From: an uncultured Prevotellaceae bacterium
GTDB lineage: Bacteria > Bacteroidota > Bacteroidia > Bacteroidales > Bacteroidaceae
Assembly: GCA_902801155.1 (NCBI GenBank)
Contig: CADCHG010000012.1
Location: forward strand, 1-49,697
Length of the DNA: 49,697 nucleotides
Direction of reading: 5' to 3'
The notes below the pieces were generated by a model that was not told the DNA's origin, did not search any database, and saw only the letters and a program-made list of their open reading frames with translations. How positions within the stretch are numbered: position 1 is the stretch's first letter; the number at the start of each line of letters is the position of its first letter. The position numbers and the translations under genes are program-made. Below are positions 1-9,900 of this stretch, one piece after another.

Positions 1-470
1 CAAAAATTTCCGATACCGGCAAGTTTTTGAGGTAAAACGAGAGAATAAATAGAAAAAAACAACCTGTACGGTTGAAATATTAATGTTTCAATTAATGTCA
101 CAATTAACGTCCTAATTAATGTGTTATAAAAAATGCCTTACGGCGAAACATTAATTAGGACACAAATTAACATGAATTCGACGAATTTTTCATTTTAACA
201 GATTTACATTAAAAAAGAATAAGGGAAACGGATTTATCTGATTTATCTGAAATTAATCGCTCAAATAACACTGCGCCAGCTATCAGAAAAAACAGATAAA
301 TCCGTTTCCCTTTTTTTCATTGAACTCACGTTAATTAAGACGTTAATTCTGACACTAATATTTTTTAGGACGCAGAAAAAGAATTAATGTGATATTAATT
401 TCTTAATCGTACATGTTGAAAATCACATTGTAAAAACAAAATTTGGCGATTACAATTATTATGAGTACCT
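1..470. repeat. Non-coding repeat-rich region with 12-bp unit arrays and a 19-bp inverted repeat
   Basis: No gene is visible here. Four tandem 12-bp units of the form ATTAATGTNNNA run from 79 to 126. The complementary form (ACATTAATTAGG and the next unit) appears at 148-171, and ACGTTAATTAAG-like units occur again at 328-363. Between them is a perfect 19-bp inverted repeat: 222-240 pairs with 293-311 across a 52-nt loop, and the right arm is followed by a T-rich run. The inverted organisation suggests folded RNA or cruciform potential. Any function is inference. Confidence 0.6.
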
Positions 471-473
471 TTG
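442..473 (+). promoter_or_regulatory. Bacteroidetes-type promoter, probably leaderless
   Basis: TTTG at 442-445 (-33 element), a 20-bp spacer and TACCTTTG at 466-473 (-7 element) match the Bacteroidetes housekeeping sigma consensus. The ATG at 480 begins seven bases after the last G, so the predicted transcription start nearly coincides with the start codon. Confidence 0.7.
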
Positions 474-479
474 CAACAT

Positions 480-842
480 ATGTCAAAACGCATCTTATAT
501 ATTATCGCTATTCTCTTCCTGATATTGATTGGACTATCATCAAGAAAGATATCAATGATTCCAGAGGAAACAGGTGATGGGCTTTGGGCAATGGCATTGT
601 TCTGCTTTCTGCGGTTTCTCTTTATCAATCAGAAACTTGAACGAATTGCTATTGCCACGCTTGCCATCTCGTTTGCCGTAGAGTTTTCTCAACTCATAAG
701 ATGGGAATGGTTGGTTGCAATCCGCTCTACCTTTATCGGGCACATGATTCTCGGACAAGGCTTCGTATGGTGGGATTTACTTGCTTACTCAATAGGCGTA
801 ATCGTGATATACTTCGCAGCACGAGCTTACGAAAGCAGATAG
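480..842 (+). CDS. DUF2809-like small integral membrane protein
   Basis: This is a 120-residue, very hydrophobic protein with about four membrane segments (roughly residues 5-22, 35-50, 55-70 and 92-112). The sequence between segments (SSRKISMIPEETGDGLWAMA and EFSQLIRWEWL) resembles the DUF2809 family of unknown function. An upstream in-frame TTG at 471 lies inside the -7 promoter element, so the ATG at 480 is the better start. The gene stands alone, convergent with the glycosidase operon, with 37 bases between the stop codons. The family assignment is from recognition of the pattern only; no catalytic residues can be named. Confidence 0.7.
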   Translation: MSKRILYIIAILFLILIGLSSRKISMIPEETGDGLWAMALFCFLRFLFINQKLERIAIATLAISFAVEFSQLIRWEWLVAIRSTFIGHMILGQGFVWWDLLAYSIGVIVIYFAARAYESR

Positions 843-879
843 CCCTCTACCTCATCCAACCCTCCATGCGATAGATTTT

Positions 880-3417
880 CTATCTGAAATATCCATTGCC
901 GAAATAACTGTAATGATTATTGTCTGGATTGATTACAATTTGCTCTACCGTGATTTCTGGATCAATCATTATTAGTTTTAGAGTATGCTTACCCGGGATT
1001 ATGTCGAAATTGACCGATAGCCAACGGATATTGTCAAATACCTCGTCACGACGGGGCATCTTACGGCCTTTATTCCATCCGCTCAATAGGAGTTTGTCAG
1101 CCTTTGGCAATGGTTTCAACACCTTGGAGACACCAAGGTTCTTTTTGGAGACACCAAGGTTCTTTGGTGTGTATTCACCAAACTCATCGTGAAGCCATTG
1201 GCGAGCATCAACTACCTGCATTGGCTGATCGTCAATCTTAACACCAATACGAAGTCCTCGCTCCGGGTATATGTCCTGAACAGGGAGTATGCCTATTGCC
1301 ACTTGACTGGTTTTCATATCCACCTCATAGCTAAGAGATGCATTCATCTCGCTTTCAACGCTTTCAGCCATAACATTACTTGACCCCATACATCCCTTAC
1401 CACGACCTAGATCAGGGAGAAAGATCCAACTTGCCTGTGGTGTATCAGTCTTACTACTGTATTTATAGGCAGGAATGCAATACTCGTCAGATGTATCAGC
1501 CGTTGGATAATCCATCTTTCCGAGATTAAGGGCGAGAGGGTTCACATTCTTATCTGGAATAGACCATTTGGTATAGCCGATATGATTATCGAGCATTATG
1601 CCATTCCATTTGCCACCTGCAAGTTGGGTGTTATAGTAGTCGGTGAGCAGCCTATCCTTCTTCATCAAAGCCTCTATGGCAAGGGAATCGCCAAGAGTAG
1701 CGTAATTATAGATATGAGCCACCCCAGCACTTCCCATTACAGGATAATAAACAAGCTGATAATAAGCATCTTGCATGGAAGCAGGCAACTCGGCTTTCAG
1801 ATTCTCACAACGAGTTACAAGTGTTTGCCACAGATAGCTCATGTGTAGCATCTCCTCTTTGTTGAAGATGCCAGGATATTGCACTTCTGGCTTTCTCAGA
1901 AGGTTATACTTGCTGTATTTTGCGATGATATCGGCAATTTCGGCAGAATACTTCCTACCAAAGATACTTGCAGCAAAATCCTCAAGATACTTAGCCTCAT
2001 CACCTGGCTTTATAGCATCAGGATTCCATGCATATCTCATGATAAAATCGATAGGCACTTCCTTTGGCTTCAGATCACCCACATTGATAATCCAGATTCT
2101 ATCTATACCCGATTGATAGGCTATATTTAGCTGCTCTCGCAGTTTTGGCATGGTGGTAGTGTTTACCCATCGGTCATTCCAAGGACCACCATTCATATCA
2201 ATGTGATAGTAGAGTCCGAGACCTCCCTTGCGCTTACGCTCGAAGTCGCGCCCTTTACGACGGATATATCCCCAGTTATTATCGCAGAAAAGAAGGGTTA
2301 CATCATCGGGCACACGGAAACCTGCATCATAGTATCTCTGTACCTCGGTAAAGATAGCCCAAAGCTGCGGTACAGCATTAGGACGTCCATATATGTCTTT
2401 GATGATCTTTCGTTGCCCTTGAATAACTTTTTCCAATATCTTCATATTCTCAGAATCATTACCTTTACCCATAGCCACATCGCCATCGCCACGCATTCCG
2501 ATAGTAACGATATTGTCATAGTTTTTGTTACGCTCCATACCTTCACGGAAGAACTGGTCTATACGATTCTTATTCGTAGCATAATCCCACGGTCCAACTT
2601 CATTTTTACGATGCAGATATTCCTGATGTGAGCGCATCATAGGTTCATGGTGTGAAGTTCCCATAATAATGCCCATTTCATCGGCAAGTCGTGGCGATTC
2701 AGGATCGTCTTCATTGAAAGCTGTTGCCCACATAGCAGGCCAGAAATAGTTAGCCTTCAGGCGCAACAATAGTTCAAAGATATGTTCGTATGCCTTTGCA
2801 TTAACCCCTCCGAAATGATTATTGCACCATGTGCCAAACGAAGGCCATTCGTCATTGATGAATATACCGCGATATTTCACCTTTGGTGATGGCTGTATGA
2901 AGCATCCACCATCATAGTAGAGCGCATCTTTATGAGCTACGGGTGCATCTGCCATCCAATACCACGGAGATACTCCTATACGTTCAGACATATCGTAGAT
3001 ACCATAGATAGTACCACGTTTGTCACTTCCTGCAATAACAAGATTTCCATCCACAATATCGATGATGTACGACTCCCATTGCCCTTTTACTTTGCGCACA
3101 TCCAGTTTCTTCTGCCTTATGATACTGTCGATGATTCTGCTTTTGCCTATTGTACCGACAATAATGCTCTTCGGCTGCTTCATCCATGGTGAGTCAGATG
3201 ACCGTAGGCTTACCTGGGATGAGAATCCAGTTACCTTACGTACATCGTCACCCAGATCATGAGCGGCACGGATAACTCCCTTCCAGTCGTTTTCATCCAC
3301 AATAATACCTGCCGTTATGCCTTTGCTGGCTATGCGGAAACGTTCTGTCTGTGCCTTTCCACTCAAGGATAATACTACTGATATCAGAAGTATAAAAAAC
3401 TTTGTCCTAATACTCAT
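880..3417 (-). CDS. Glycoside hydrolase family 115 (xylan alpha-1,2-glucuronidase)
   Basis: An exported 845-residue protein with a signal peptide (residues 1-22, ending SGKAQ). GH115 enzymes remove glucuronic acid or 4-O-methyl-glucuronic acid side chains from xylan. The N-terminal domain (about 30-170) is followed by the catalytic barrel (about 175-510), which starts with KVKYRGIFINDEWP and contains ANYFWPAMW, GTSHHEPMMRS, TIGMRGDGD and LLFCDNNWGYIR, all typical of the family. A C-terminal beta-sandwich follows (about 650-845). Length fits the family. Its start overlaps the end of the upstream glycosidase gene by 11 bases, indicating translational coupling as the last gene of the operon. A 7-residue direct duplication (KNLGVSK twice) sits near residues 750-765, caused by a 21-bp tandem repeat. 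Confidence 0.92.
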   Translation of the reverse strand: MSIRTKFFILLISVVLSLSGKAQTERFRIASKGITAGIIVDENDWKGVIRAAHDLGDDVRKVTGFSSQVSLRSSDSPWMKQPKSIIVGTIGKSRIIDSIIRQKKLDVRKVKGQWESYIIDIVDGNLVIAGSDKRGTIYGIYDMSERIGVSPWYWMADAPVAHKDALYYDGGCFIQPSPKVKYRGIFINDEWPSFGTWCNNHFGGVNAKAYEHIFELLLRLKANYFWPAMWATAFNEDDPESPRLADEMGIIMGTSHHEPMMRSHQEYLHRKNEVGPWDYATNKNRIDQFFREGMERNKNYDNIVTIGMRGDGDVAMGKGNDSENMKILEKVIQGQRKIIKDIYGRPNAVPQLWAIFTEVQRYYDAGFRVPDDVTLLFCDNNWGYIRRKGRDFERKRKGGLGLYYHIDMNGGPWNDRWVNTTTMPKLREQLNIAYQSGIDRIWIINVGDLKPKEVPIDFIMRYAWNPDAIKPGDEAKYLEDFAASIFGRKYSAEIADIIAKYSKYNLLRKPEVQYPGIFNKEEMLHMSYLWQTLVTRCENLKAELPASMQDAYYQLVYYPVMGSAGVAHIYNYATLGDSLAIEALMKKDRLLTDYYNTQLAGGKWNGIMLDNHIGYTKWSIPDKNVNPLALNLGKMDYPTADTSDEYCIPAYKYSSKTDTPQASWIFLPDLGRGKGCMGSSNVMAESVESEMNASLSYEVDMKTSQVAIGILPVQDIYPERGLRIGVKIDDQPMQVVDARQWLHDEFGEYTPKNLGVSKKNLGVSKVLKPLPKADKLLLSGWNKGRKMPRRDEVFDNIRWLSVNFDIIPGKHTLKLIMIDPEITVEQIVINPDNNHYSYFGNGYFR

Positions 3418-5185
3418 ACATCTTTATTCTAAATGCCTTTACTTCTCCGTTGCGGATAACGGGACCACCTAATGTAGTCTCATCTCCATTAAGTCGGTGC
3501 AGCATTTCGCGACCTTCACTGGTAAATGTTATCTCATCAACCGACTCATAGCCTATATGTACTCCATTATTAGCAGATAGTATGCTAACCATCAGATTGC
3601 CAATGCCACCTGCTATTAGAAACTGGTTGTCACTTTCCTGTATTACCAATACACCTGCAACATTCTTATCGGTCATCTTTACCTGCTCTCCTGCAACACC
3701 AACAAGTGCCTGTGCCTGACTTGTACTGTAAGGTGTAACGGCTACTATATAGTTTCCAATCTGAACCCTATCTGCCTTACGGTTATCTCCATCAAGCAAC
3801 AAACCATTGATGCGGTGTTCACGTCTATACTTCACGATATACGGTGTAAGATGTCTGAGCAATTTATAGGCTTTGTCGTAGGCATGATCTTGCGGGTCGG
3901 CACTGTTCATGATACCTCCACCATCAATGCCGAAAGGCGAATAACAGAGAGTCTGATAACGGCCAAAGGCATAAAATGCACGTGCAGCACCATCAGATGA
4001 GCAACGTGTTTCTGGCAATATTACAGGATTATCTGCCATATCATAACGCTCCATTACCCAGTCGAACAGCTCTGTAGAATATATGTCGGGGCACAACAGG
4101 TCTATATCGGGAGCGGCAGCACGCCATATATCTGCCAAATGAGGATGTGGACCTCCAGATGGATATTTACCAGGCTCCTTGAAATCACCTTTTATCCAGG
4201 CATTAACGAAAAGGGGTAACGGATAAATGTTTTTTGCCGTCTTAGCAAGTGATTCCATATAGGAGGCATAGTTCCATGTATTGAAGAGTTCTTCCGTAAA
4301 ATATGGGAACTGCCACTTCCATCGTTCACTTTCAACAACGTTGTCGTGCTTCACTTCAAGTGGATTATCCTTGTCGCTGCATCCGAATACCTCTTCCCAA
4401 GAGCCTTTGCTACGGCATCCCTGCTGTTCCCAAGCCGTAAGCAATGCTGGTTGCAACTGCTTTTTGTGAGTCTTCATATAGTTGATAAGCTCTTCAGGAA
4501 CCTGCTCCCTAAAATGTTTATTTGCCAAAGGTGAATAATCGCGCATGGCACGGTTGGGACCTCCTGCCCAACTTGATGCAGCATCAAGCGTACCTACTTC
4601 GTTTTCTATCTGAACGGCAATTACCGTATGTGCTATGCTATCCTCATGCTTGACGTATTTCATTAACTCTCCAAAGGCTCGTGTATCAGCCTCCATAGCA
4701 TTCTTGCCCAAAGCCGATAATGCAGCTATAGGCTCGCCATCCTTGAAGTGAGCCAATGGGAAACGCTTTGTGTCGTGTTTCACCCAGCCAGGTACATAAC
4801 TTGACATGCCATTCTTCCATGAACCAAACCATAGTAGTATTAATCGGAGATTAGACTCACGAGCACCACGTATCATTTCTCCAACAAGCGAGAAATCGAA
4901 TTTCCCCTCTTCTGGTTCTACTAATTCCCATGATACTGCGGCAATAACCGTATTCAGATTCTTTTTTGCCATACGTTGCCAGATGTCTGCCATATAATGG
5001 CTGCTGCCTGTAGATGAGTTATGCAGTTCTCCTGCCAGCATAAGATATGGCTCTCCATCTACAGTCATCTGCCATGTGCCATGCTTTTTCTCCACCTTGG
5101 GCAACTGTTGTGCCATTAATGAGGATGTCGTAAATACAGTCAGCGCAATATATAACGCAATTTTACAAATGTTATAATACTTCAT
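3407..5185 (-). CDS. Exported GH35-like beta-galactosidase family glycosidase (DUF5597 type)
   Basis: A 592-residue protein with a signal peptide ending near SSLMAQQ. The TIM-barrel N-terminus (about 30-400) carries the GH35-type pattern: WQMTVDGEPYLMLAGELHNS, NTVIAAVSWELVEPEEGKFDF, the acid/base motif VQIENEVG (E196 predicted) and the probable nucleophile in ILPETR (E392). The C-terminal part resembles the DUF5597 domain usual for this subgroup in Bacteroidales. The substrate could be a beta-galactoside or beta-xyloside side group. Its place between a GH43 and a GH115 gene suggests a role in xylan or arabinoxylan oligosaccharide breakdown, which is inference. Seven bases separate it from the GH43 gene upstream and it overlaps the GH115 gene downstream. 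Confidence 0.87.
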   Translation of the reverse strand: MKYYNICKIALYIALTVFTTSSLMAQQLPKVEKKHGTWQMTVDGEPYLMLAGELHNSSTGSSHYMADIWQRMAKKNLNTVIAAVSWELVEPEEGKFDFSLVGEMIRGARESNLRLILLWFGSWKNGMSSYVPGWVKHDTKRFPLAHFKDGEPIAALSALGKNAMEADTRAFGELMKYVKHEDSIAHTVIAVQIENEVGTLDAASSWAGGPNRAMRDYSPLANKHFREQVPEELINYMKTHKKQLQPALLTAWEQQGCRSKGSWEEVFGCSDKDNPLEVKHDNVVESERWKWQFPYFTEELFNTWNYASYMESLAKTAKNIYPLPLFVNAWIKGDFKEPGKYPSGGPHPHLADIWRAAAPDIDLLCPDIYSTELFDWVMERYDMADNPVILPETRCSSDGAARAFYAFGRYQTLCYSPFGIDGGGIMNSADPQDHAYDKAYKLLRHLTPYIVKYRREHRINGLLLDGDNRKADRVQIGNYIVAVTPYSTSQAQALVGVAGEQVKMTDKNVAGVLVIQESDNQFLIAGGIGNLMVSILSANNGVHIGYESVDEITFTSEGREMLHRLNGDETTLGGPVIRNGEVKAFRIKMYEY

Positions 5186-5192
5186 ATTTCCT

Positions 5193-6824
5193 TTATTTTT
5201 TTACTTCATATTCAAACCAGTCTATATCAACATATCCTTTATCGTTTTCACTATTGCTCTGCGCAAATAATCCGAGCATCACTCCGGTGAAACCGCCATT
5301 TGTCTCCGTACTTAGGTATCGGTATTCCATCTTGGCAAGCGTAATGTAGCTTGCATCGTCAGTAGATGCCATCATATAATAGTAGTCTTTGTCAGAGGTT
5401 ATACGCAGATAGGCATAGTTACCATTCAAGGTTATCTGATTGTTTTCGCTATGACTGGTCTGACCAAGACGCACGTTTGACCTTATGATAATCTTCTCGT
5501 CTTTCCTCTCTGCCACCACATCATAGTGGCTCAGCGGAGTGGCATAGGCTGTGATGCCCACTTGCATTCCTTCCGTAAGATGTGTGAGGTCTGCCTTTGC
5601 CGTTGCCCAAAAAGTCAATTCTGTCTGCCTACGTGCAACAAAGGTAGGTGAAGCCGTTTCGCTAAGGTCTATAATGCTGGGATAGAGACGTAGAAAACCC
5701 TTATGCGCCGTGAGTGAGTATTTTGTATAATCTGGGTTACAAAGACTCATCCAGCCCATAGGCAAGCCCAAGGAATGATAGCTGTCTTTGGGAGCACATC
5801 GCTCCACATAGTTAAATTCTTCCTTTACAGGGTCTTGTGCCAAAGGCACTAACGGCAAGGTTTTACACTTCATATCTACCTGCAATGTGCCGTCACCATT
5901 TACTACAGGCCAACCGTTTTTCTCCCATTCCACCGGTGCAAGCATAGTCTCACGCCCCATAACGTGCTGTAAGTATCCGCTTGTTCTGTAGCCTAAGCAT
6001 ATCATCCACCATGAAGAGTCTGGAGCCTGAACAAGATCTGCGTGTCCAAGTCCCTGAATAGGACTATTCTGCATCTTCATGTTGAAATGTGAGAGGATAG
6101 GATTTGAGGGATTAGACTCATAAGGACCGAACAGGTTTTTACTACGCAGTATATTGACATGATGCCCATGCTCAGTACCACCCTCTGCAAGTAGCAGATA
6201 GTAGTAGTCGTCTTTCTTATAGATATGCGGTCCTTCCGGGTAACGCCCTCCAAGACCAACTCCCAGATGATGTATGTCGCCCAATTTCTTGCCTGTGTTC
6301 ACATCAATCTCACATATCTTGATATCCCCCTCTTTCCACAGGAAATAGCATTTGCCTTCATCAAAGAAAAGCGTAGGATCACAGCTTCCGATAGCAAAGT
6401 CGATTATTATTGGATCAGACCACTCCCCAGAAGGATTATCTGTCCATACATAGAAATGGCGACGTGAAGGGAATACTGTTGTTACCATATAATATCGCCC
6501 ATCATTATATCTGATAGTAGGGGCATAGATTCCGGCATTACCATCTGCGCCCTTCAAATCCACCTGAGACGGACGTGTGAGGCAATTGCCCACCTGCTCC
6601 CAATTCACCAAATCCTTACTGTGGAATACTGGCACACCAGGGAAATACTGGAAGGTGCTGTTTACGAGATAGAAATCATCACCAACCCTACATACACTTG
6701 GATCTGCATGAAATCCTGTAAGCACAGGATTCTTAAAACCTGATGCTCCCCTTGCCGCTAAAGGAATGAAAATACCTGACAGTATCATAATAGCAGCCAG
6801 GAGAAAGAAATTCCGTTTTTTCAT
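5193..6824 (-). CDS. Glycoside hydrolase family 43 (beta-xylosidase/alpha-L-arabinofuranosidase)
   Basis: A 543-residue exported enzyme; residues 1-27 look like a signal peptide. The five-bladed propeller domain (about 30-320) holds the three expected acidic residues: base D41 in FHADPS, pKa-modulator D149 in GSCDPT and acid E197 in RYPEGPH. A C-terminal concanavalin-like domain (about 335-543), ending in YVDIDWFEYE, is typical of xylan-active GH43 enzymes. It is the first gene of the operon GH43, GH35-like, GH115, which fits the removal of arabinose/xylose and glucuronate decorations from xylan. A promoter and a 14-bp palindrome lie upstream. The precise specificity (xylosidase or arabinofuranosidase) cannot be read from the sequence. 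Confidence 0.93.
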   Translation of the reverse strand: MKKRNFFLLAAIMILSGIFIPLAARGASGFKNPVLTGFHADPSVCRVGDDFYLVNSTFQYFPGVPVFHSKDLVNWEQVGNCLTRPSQVDLKGADGNAGIYAPTIRYNDGRYYMVTTVFPSRRHFYVWTDNPSGEWSDPIIIDFAIGSCDPTLFFDEGKCYFLWKEGDIKICEIDVNTGKKLGDIHHLGVGLGGRYPEGPHIYKKDDYYYLLLAEGGTEHGHHVNILRSKNLFGPYESNPSNPILSHFNMKMQNSPIQGLGHADLVQAPDSSWWMICLGYRTSGYLQHVMGRETMLAPVEWEKNGWPVVNGDGTLQVDMKCKTLPLVPLAQDPVKEEFNYVERCAPKDSYHSLGLPMGWMSLCNPDYTKYSLTAHKGFLRLYPSIIDLSETASPTFVARRQTELTFWATAKADLTHLTEGMQVGITAYATPLSHYDVVAERKDEKIIIRSNVRLGQTSHSENNQITLNGNYAYLRITSDKDYYYMMASTDDASYITLAKMEYRYLSTETNGGFTGVMLGLFAQSNSENDKGYVDIDWFEYEVKK

Positions 6825-6858
6825 ATTACATTAATAACTTTACGCATTTTAGTCTTTG

Positions 6859-6891
6859 CAAAGATAACATCTTCACATGCTATTATGCAAA
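6859..6891 (-). promoter_or_regulatory. Promoter of the GH43-GH35-GH115 operon
   Basis: Read on the minus strand: TTTG (6891-6888), a 21-bp spacer and TATCTTTG (6866-6859). The predicted start is near 6854, giving a leader of about 30 bases before the GH43 ATG. Confidence 0.6.
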
Positions 6892-6905
6892 AAAACGCGT
6901 CTCTT

Positions 6906-6919
6906 ATTATTGCAATAAT
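6906..6919. promoter_or_regulatory. 14-bp perfect palindrome, candidate operator
   Basis: ATTATTGCAATAAT is a perfect palindrome located 14 bp upstream of the -33 element of the glycosidase operon. The position fits an activator site, and the adjacent regulator operon is a natural candidate. This is inferred from position and symmetry only. Confidence 0.4.
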
Positions 6920-6962
6920 GTCTCAGAAAAAATACGGAATAAGATAACTCACTCTCTGATAA

Positions 6963-9900
6963 TTATTTACTTCTCTCATGCTCTTTCCATTCATTAGGTG
7001 ATATTCCATAGAGTTCACGAAACGAATTGATGAAATATGATGTGTGCTTAAAGCCTACCTTCGTGGCTATCTCGCTTACGTGAAGGTTTGTTTCGAGCAA
7101 GAGCTTCTCTGCCTGCTTCAGTCGGACGTTCCTTATGAAGATGCTTGTTGACTGGTTGGTTTTCTCCTTTAGTTTTCGATGTAGGCTGGCTCGGCTTATG
7201 CCTACCTCCTCGCATAGAGTTTCTACGGAAAAGTCTGCATCGCCTATGTGGTTGTTGATAACATTCATCAGTCGCTCCATGAGCTTGTCTTCATAGTCTT
7301 CTGCTTCAATTGTTTCCAATTTGTCCTCTTGTAGTTGCTTTCCCTGATAGACATTGCGGAGCTGCTGACGAAGCTGTATGAGGTTAGATATTTTCTGGCG
7401 TAATATCTTTATGTTGAAAGGCTTTGTGATATAGGCATCTGCCCCGATTCCCAGCCCCTGAAGCGTTGCCTCCTCATCAGCACGCGCAGTAAGCAGAATG
7501 ACAGGAATATGGGCTAACTGAATGTTCTTCTTCAGTTTTCGGCATAGTGTTATACCATCCATCTGAGGCATGGTTACATCGCTTATTATTGCGTCAGGTT
7601 TTTTCTCGAATATGAGTTGTAAGGCTTGCTTGCCGTTTGTCGCCTCATGTATATGGTAGTCGGTGGAAAACTGTTCGCAAAGATATTTCCTCACCTCGTC
7701 ATCATCTTCCACGATAACGAGATGCCTTGTGGTGCGCGATTGCTGAAGGTAGGTTGAAACATTGTATTCTGATTCTATGCCAGGAACTGGTCCTATCGGT
7801 TCTTCGTCAGTTGCCTGAGCTGCAAGATGCTGAAGTCTCTGAGCATTATGTAGCATAAGATTATAGGTCTTTTGTCGCTGTTCGTCAGGATCATTATCTA
7901 TGAGCTGGACAAGAGGACTGATAATGAGCGACATAGGAGTACGTATCTTGTGTGATATCAAGGCAAGTGCCTTGACCTTTTCCTTGCTGCGTATCCAGAA
8001 ATATATCAATGTAGCCATTGCTACGACTATAAGGCACAGCACGCTCTTAGCCCATATACTTCCCCACCAAGGATGACGGATTTCTATGTTTGCCTCTTTT
8101 GCTTCAGAACGCTTGCCTTTATATTCCACTGCATAACGCAGAGAATGACAGCCAGCATCAAGGTTACTGAACGAAATGATATGTCCGCCATCAGGAATGG
8201 ATATCCACTCACCATTATCGAGTGAATAGCAGTATGTGCATCCTGCAGGACGGTCAATCTCTACGGTTGACAGTTCTATGCTGAATGAATTATTCTCGTA
8301 TGCTATGCTGAAATTTCGGGAATCTAATATAGAACTGTCAATAACGGCTTTTCCTCCCGTAAGTGTCTTTGTATTGATAGCTTCGTTATTGATATATAGA
8401 GCCGTAATGCGTGGGTGTAAATTGAAACTTATCTGACTGACGTTTCTTGATGAAAAATACGTTATGCCCTCATTTCCGGCAAACCAAAGCGTACCATCAT
8501 CATCCCTGACAACAGCACCTTTTGAGAACTCATTGCCTTGAAGTCCGTCTCTTACCGAATAGTTAGTGAATACACCTTCATGCTCATCAAAGCATGAGAG
8601 TCCTGCGTTTGAAGAGAACCATATCTTCCCTTCTTCATCCTCAGAAATGGCGAAAACCGTATTTGAGCCCATTCCATCGGCTGTGGTATATGTTTTTTGC
8701 CTGTTTTTATCTATAATTGTCAAGTCTTCGGATGTGCCAATCCATAATCTGCCTCTTGTATCCTCATATATAGTATATACTATTTTCTTAGGACATAGGT
8801 TCTGATGCTTGTTGATATTGTATATGCCGTTGAATGTTCCTACGAGGACATCACCATTTGACAGTATGCAAATGCAGTTTACAAAGCGATTCATTCCCTT
8901 ATAGTCAATATGCCTAATGCTGTGTTTGGTTAGATCATAGCAGTATAAGCCATTTCCCATAGTACCAATCCATACTCTTTGCTGTCGGTCTTCCTTGATG
9001 CAAAAGACACGAGGGAAATCGGGTAGCCCCTGAACCTTGCGTGACATGCCATTGACACGCCTATAACATGGATAGCCATACGAACCTATCCAAAGCGTAC
9101 CTTCTGAGTCTTCCATTACGGCATTTATCATGGGAGGTACACCTTCTGATATGTGCTGCGACTTATTACCTTCGAGATAATACAATCCATCGCCATCAGT
9201 TCCTACCCACATGCCTCCATTACGGCTCTTCACTATTGATTGTACACAATGTGAGCCTATAAGATTCTTCTGAGATGTTCTTGAACCTATATAACCGAAC
9301 ATTCCCTTATGGCGTGACATCATCACTATACCTTTCTGATAGAGTGCAATCCATAGGTTCCCACTTCTGTCACGCATAAGATGATGAACTTTTTGCAACT
9401 GTTGTGGAATATTCGGTATATCAAGCGGATAGTCAATATATGTGTGTTTAATTTCATCGTATAGTTTCACCCCATCGCCATCAGTACCTAAAAGCAAATG
9501 ACTATCGTCATATCGCAATGTGGTGCGGATGTTTCGTTTCTCAGTAAACTCATCTGTCATCTGACTTGAAAAGTATGGTTTTGCCATTCTTAGAACCTCT
9601 ATTCTATCCTTTCCCTTTGTCCTTATCTCACACGAAATATCGCCCGTTCCATATAATCTACCATCTTTCTCCAGCATCAACCTGTTGATGTTTACCTTCA
9701 ATGGCTTACCATTTGGAGTGGTCCCAATAGGTGAAAAGTCATCCGTATCGTGCCTGTATATCTGCAAGCCACTATATGTACTTACAATCAAATTGCCCTG
9801 TGCGTCTTCTATTAGCGTACTAACATAGTTGCTTGCCAGCGATGTATCATCATCCTCTTTGTGCCTGTATGATGTTATCTTAACACCATCGTACTTGTTC

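Noticed and set aside
2203-2631. 142-residue frame antisense to the GH115 gene
   Set aside because: It lies fully inside a well-supported gene and shows no recognisable domain. It is a consequence of codon composition.
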